Origin: Lysobacter sp. ISL-50
Lineage (GTDB): Bacteria; Pseudomonadota; Gammaproteobacteria; Xanthomonadales; Xanthomonadaceae
DNA: 64,000 bases
Assembly (NCBI RefSeq): GCF_018612875.1
Contig: NZ_JAGGRI010000020.1
Coordinates: forward strand, 186,001-250,000
Direction of reading: 5' to 3'
Shown here: piece after piece, positions 61,973 through 64,000 of the stretch
How the letters are laid out: each line of letters begins with the position of its first letter
How positions within the stretch are numbered: the stretch's first letter is position 1
Notes under the pieces: generated by a model
Seen by the model: only the letters and a program-made list of their open reading frames with translations
Told to the model about the DNA's origin: nothing
Databases searched by the model: none
Made by a program: the position numbers and the translations under genes

Positions 61973-61991
61973 AAACTTCCACTGGATATTT
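61973..61991. promoter_or_regulatory. Candidate ROK-regulator operator, site B
   Basis: AAACTTC-cactg-GATATTT (7-5-7) resembles site A at 60653-60671 and lies immediately upstream of the pfkB -35 box (61995-62000), where a bound repressor or activator would touch RNA polymerase. Confidence 0.45.
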
Positions 61992-61994
61992 TTA

Positions 61995-62030
61995 TTGACG
62001 GGGCGGAATTGGGGTGACTATAGTCGCCCC
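61995..62030 (+). promoter_or_regulatory. pfkB promoter (leaderless) overlapped by a 20-bp palindrome
   Basis: TTGACG (61995-62000) and TATAGT (62019-62024) are separated by 18 bp and closely match sigma-70 consensus. The expected transcription start, 6-9 nt past the -10, falls at 62031-62033, on or next to the pfkB ATG (62033), and there is no Shine-Dalgarno, so the mRNA should be leaderless. A near-perfect 20-bp palindrome (62011-62030, one mismatched pair, core GACTATAGTC) covers the -10 box and may be a second operator. Confidence 0.65.
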
Positions 62031-62032
62031 CC

Positions 62033-63007
62033 ATGAAGCTCGATCAGCCTCAACTCAGCCCTCCCCAATTCAGCATCATCGGCGACGTCAGCGTGGACCT
62101 GGTCCTGGGCACGCTGGACGGCTGGCCCAAGATCGGCACCGAACAACTGCTGCCGCGCAGCGAGCTGCGCGCCGGCGGTTCGGCGGCCAACTCCGCCCTC
62201 GCGGCCCGGCATCTCGGCCTGAGCCCGCATCTGATCGGCGCGATCGGTAACGACGACCTGGCGCAGTGGCTGCTGCTGCAACTGTCGGGTATCCGCGTCG
62301 AACTGCAGACCTGCGCCAGCGACACCACCATGTCGGTGGGACTGCTGCATACCGGCGGCGAGCGCACCTTCTTCACCAGCTACGGGCATCTGCAGCATCT
62401 GACGCCGGACTTCGTGCTCAAGCACCTGCCGCAGGCATCGCCCGGCAGTGTCGCCTTGTTCACCGCCCCGTTCCTGTTGCCGGGCCTGCGCGAACATTTC
62501 AGCCAACTGTTGGCGCAGGCCTCGACCAAGGGCTATCAGGTCGCGCTGGATACCGGCTGGCCGCCGGAAGGCTGGACGCCGCGGGTGCACGGGGAAGTCG
62601 AAGGCTGGCTGGCCCATTGCGACCATCTGCTGGTCAACGAGCTGGAAGCGATGAGCATCGCCGGCCACCCGGACGACTGCCAGGATCTGGAGCTCGCCGT
62701 GCAACGCGTCGCCCACCTGCTCAAGCCCGACGCCCATCTGATCGTGAAACTGGGCGCCGCCGGCGCGCTGGCTCACGTCGATGGCCGCAGCCTGCGCTAC
62801 GCAACGCAAGCGGCGCTGGAAATCTTCGACACCGTGGGCGCCGGCGACAGCTTCAACACCGGCTATCTGGCGGCACGCTTGAATCAGGCCGGCCTGCGCG
62901 ATGCGCTCGCGGCCGGCTGTCGCACCGCCAGCGCGATCCTGCCCCGCTTCCCGCGCAAGAGCATCGCCGCCGGCGAACTCTCCCACTGCCTGCTGCCGCA
63001 GTCCTGA
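62033..63007 (+). CDS. PfkB-family carbohydrate kinase
   Basis: 324 residues. PfkB signature 1 is ELRAGGSAANSALAARHLG (about residues 44-62); signature 2, with the catalytic Asp, is FDTVGAGDSFNTGYLAARL (about 264-282). Ahead of it are LLVNELEA and IVKLGAAGALAHVDG, usual for ribokinase/fructokinase-like enzymes. The ATP-dependent phosphorylation of a monosaccharide or nucleoside is firm; the sugar cannot be told from sequence alone. The gene lies between the ROK repressor and the MFS transporter (16 bp to the next ATG), so uptake and phosphorylation are probably co-expressed. Its promoter suggests a leaderless transcript. Confidence 0.93.
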   Translation: MKLDQPQLSPPQFSIIGDVSVDLVLGTLDGWPKIGTEQLLPRSELRAGGSAANSALAARHLGLSPHLIGAIGNDDLAQWLLLQLSGIRVELQTCASDTTMSVGLLHTGGERTFFTSYGHLQHLTPDFVLKHLPQASPGSVALFTAPFLLPGLREHFSQLLAQASTKGYQVALDTGWPPEGWTPRVHGEVEGWLAHCDHLLVNELEAMSIAGHPDDCQDLELAVQRVAHLLKPDAHLIVKLGAAGALAHVDGRSLRYATQAALEIFDTVGAGDSFNTGYLAARLNQAGLRDALAAGCRTASAILPRFPRKSIAAGELSHCLLPQS

Positions 63008-63023
63008 CTCAGGAGACGCGACC

Positions 63024-64000
63024 ATGAAGCACCGGCCGATGATCGTCAGCTACATCCTGCTGATCTGGTTCGCGATCTCCTTCATCACCAATCTGATCGG
63101 GCCGCTGATGCCCATCGCCATCCAGGACTTCAAGCTGAGCCTGACCATGGCCGGCTTCATGCCGTTCTCCTTCTTCCTCGCTTACGGCCTGATCTCGATT
63201 CCGGGCGGCATCCTGATCGAAGTACGCGGCACCCGCTTCACGTTGTTCGCCGCGTTCGCGCTGAATTTCGTCGGCGCGCTGGCGATCGCGGCGATGCCGG
63301 GTTACGTCTCGGTCGTGGCCGGCCTGTTCGTCATCGGCTTAGGCATGGCGCTGCTGCAGGTAGTGATCAACCCGCTGATGCGCACCGCCGCCGGGGAGGA
63401 GCACTTCGCTTTCTTCTCGGTGATGGCGCAGTTGGTGTTCGGCCTGGCCTCTTTCCTCAGCCCGCTGGCGTTCCGGCTCTACATGCAGCGCCCGGGCATC
63501 GAGGGACAGCCGCTGGCCTGGCTGACGTTCTACTGGTACTTCAGCGCCGCCTTCGTGCTGCTGGCCCTGCTCAATTACAAACTGCCGCTGCCGACGGTGG
63601 AACTGAAGGACGACGAGCGCGCAGGCAGCCGCGACGCTTACCGCAGCCTGCTGCGGCGCGTCGATGTGCGCCTGTTCTTCCTGGGCATCGTCGCCTATGT
63701 CGGCACCGAGCAATCCCTCGCCAACTGGATGTCGCAGTTCCTCCACAGCTACCACGGCATGTCCGCCACCGAGCAAGGCGCGATCGCGGTCAGCCGCTTC
63801 TGGGGCCTGATGTCGCTAGGCTGTCTGGCCGGCCTGGGCCTGCTGAAACTGCTGGATTCGAAACGGGTGCTGGCGATCTTCTCGACGCTGGCCATCGCCT
63901 GCCTTGGCCTCGCCCTTTTCGGCACCGCGGAGATCTCGCTGCTGGCGTTTCCCGCCGCGGGTTTTTTCCTGTCGGTGATGTTCTCGGTGATCTTCTCGCT
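63024..64000 (+). CDS. MFS sugar transporter, FHS (FucP/NagP)-like, truncated by the window
   Basis: The first 325 residues are in view; the gene continues past 64000. It begins MKHRPMIVSYILLIWF after an AGGAGA Shine-Dalgarno. At least nine hydrophobic membrane segments are visible, including NLIGPLMPIAIQDFKLSLTMAGFMPFSFFLAYGLISIPGG-type helices 1-2 (split by the A-loop LIEVRGTRF) and GLGMALLQVVINPLMRTAAG, a pattern typical of the fucose/glucose-galactose:H+ symporter family. It probably imports the sugar phosphorylated by the PfkB enzyme and released by the GH9 enzyme. Substrate not determined. Confidence 0.9.
   Translation, partial: MKHRPMIVSYILLIWFAISFITNLIGPLMPIAIQDFKLSLTMAGFMPFSFFLAYGLISIPGGILIEVRGTRFTLFAAFALNFVGALAIAAMPGYVSVVAGLFVIGLGMALLQVVINPLMRTAAGEEHFAFFSVMAQLVFGLASFLSPLAFRLYMQRPGIEGQPLAWLTFYWYFSAAFVLLALLNYKLPLPTVELKDDERAGSRDAYRSLLRRVDVRLFFLGIVAYVGTEQSLANWMSQFLHSYHGMSATEQGAIAVSRFWGLMSLGCLAGLGLLKLLDSKRVLAIFSTLAIACLGLALFGTAEISLLAFPAAGFFLSVMFSVIFS

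Overview
The window is high-GC, densely coded bacterial DNA that looks like a Gram-negative gammaproteobacterium of the Xanthomonadaceae type (Lysobacter-like). That assignment is inference from base composition and gene content (an OmpR-type two-component pair, a ROK/PfkB/MFS sugar locus and a GH9 enzyme). I saw no rRNA, tRNA, CRISPR array, IS element or phage gene.

Positions 1-50536, all read on the minus strand, form most of one trans-acyltransferase (trans-AT) polyketide synthase cluster. In transcription order it holds: two small coupled ORFs (50536-49869); four complete megasynthases, here called PKS1 (49872-39211), PKS2 (39214-28952), PKS3 (28875-15931) and PKS4 (15934-11849); a nine-gene accessory block (11788-3644); and PKS5, which leaves the window at position 1. 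The accessory block has an HMG-CoA-synthase-like enzyme, two enoyl-CoA hydratase-like enzymes, a donor ACP, a Cys-to-Ser ketosynthase, a malonyl AT, an acyl-hydrolase-type AT, a hotdog thioesterase and an MDR oxidoreductase. Many junctions are 4-bp ATGA/GTGA/TTGA overlaps, as expected for one long operon. No PKS module has an AT domain, so the free AT must load all of them.

Read colinearly, the line would run: MT-ACP; a beta-branch module; KS-DH|KR-ACP; a second beta-branch module; KS|DH-KR-ACP; a third beta-branch module; KS-KR-ACP; KS-DH|DH-KR-ACP; KS|ACP-DUF2156-PLP lyase; KS (cut by the window edge). The three beta-branch modules have tandem ACPs carrying the Trp that marks ACPs recognised by HMGS cassettes, and two of them also carry three crotonase-fold domains in a row. 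The most striking part is in PKS5: a DUF2156 (GNAT-like) domain followed by a tryptophanase/tyrosine-phenol-lyase-like PLP domain with its key residues intact. This layout resembles the DUF-SH (cysteine lyase) didomain of leinamycin LnmJ, so the cluster may make a sulfur-bearing, multiply beta-branched polyketide outside the actinobacteria.

Positions 50537-51274 are intergenic and contain five imperfect copies of a ~74-bp tandem repeat. On the plus strand follow an Sfp-type phosphopantetheinyl transferase (the likely activator of the ACPs), a convergent metallophosphoesterase, an unknown beta-propeller-like protein, a PmtA-like methyltransferase and a response regulator/histidine kinase pair. 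A small NTF2-like protein diverges from a LysR regulator. The right end (58719-64000) is a sugar locus: a GH9 enzyme diverging from a ROK repressor, then a PfkB kinase and an FHS-type MFS transporter cut by the window edge. A shared 19-bp inverted-repeat motif lies in both ROK-locus control regions, and the pfkB promoter is placed so that its mRNA should be leaderless.
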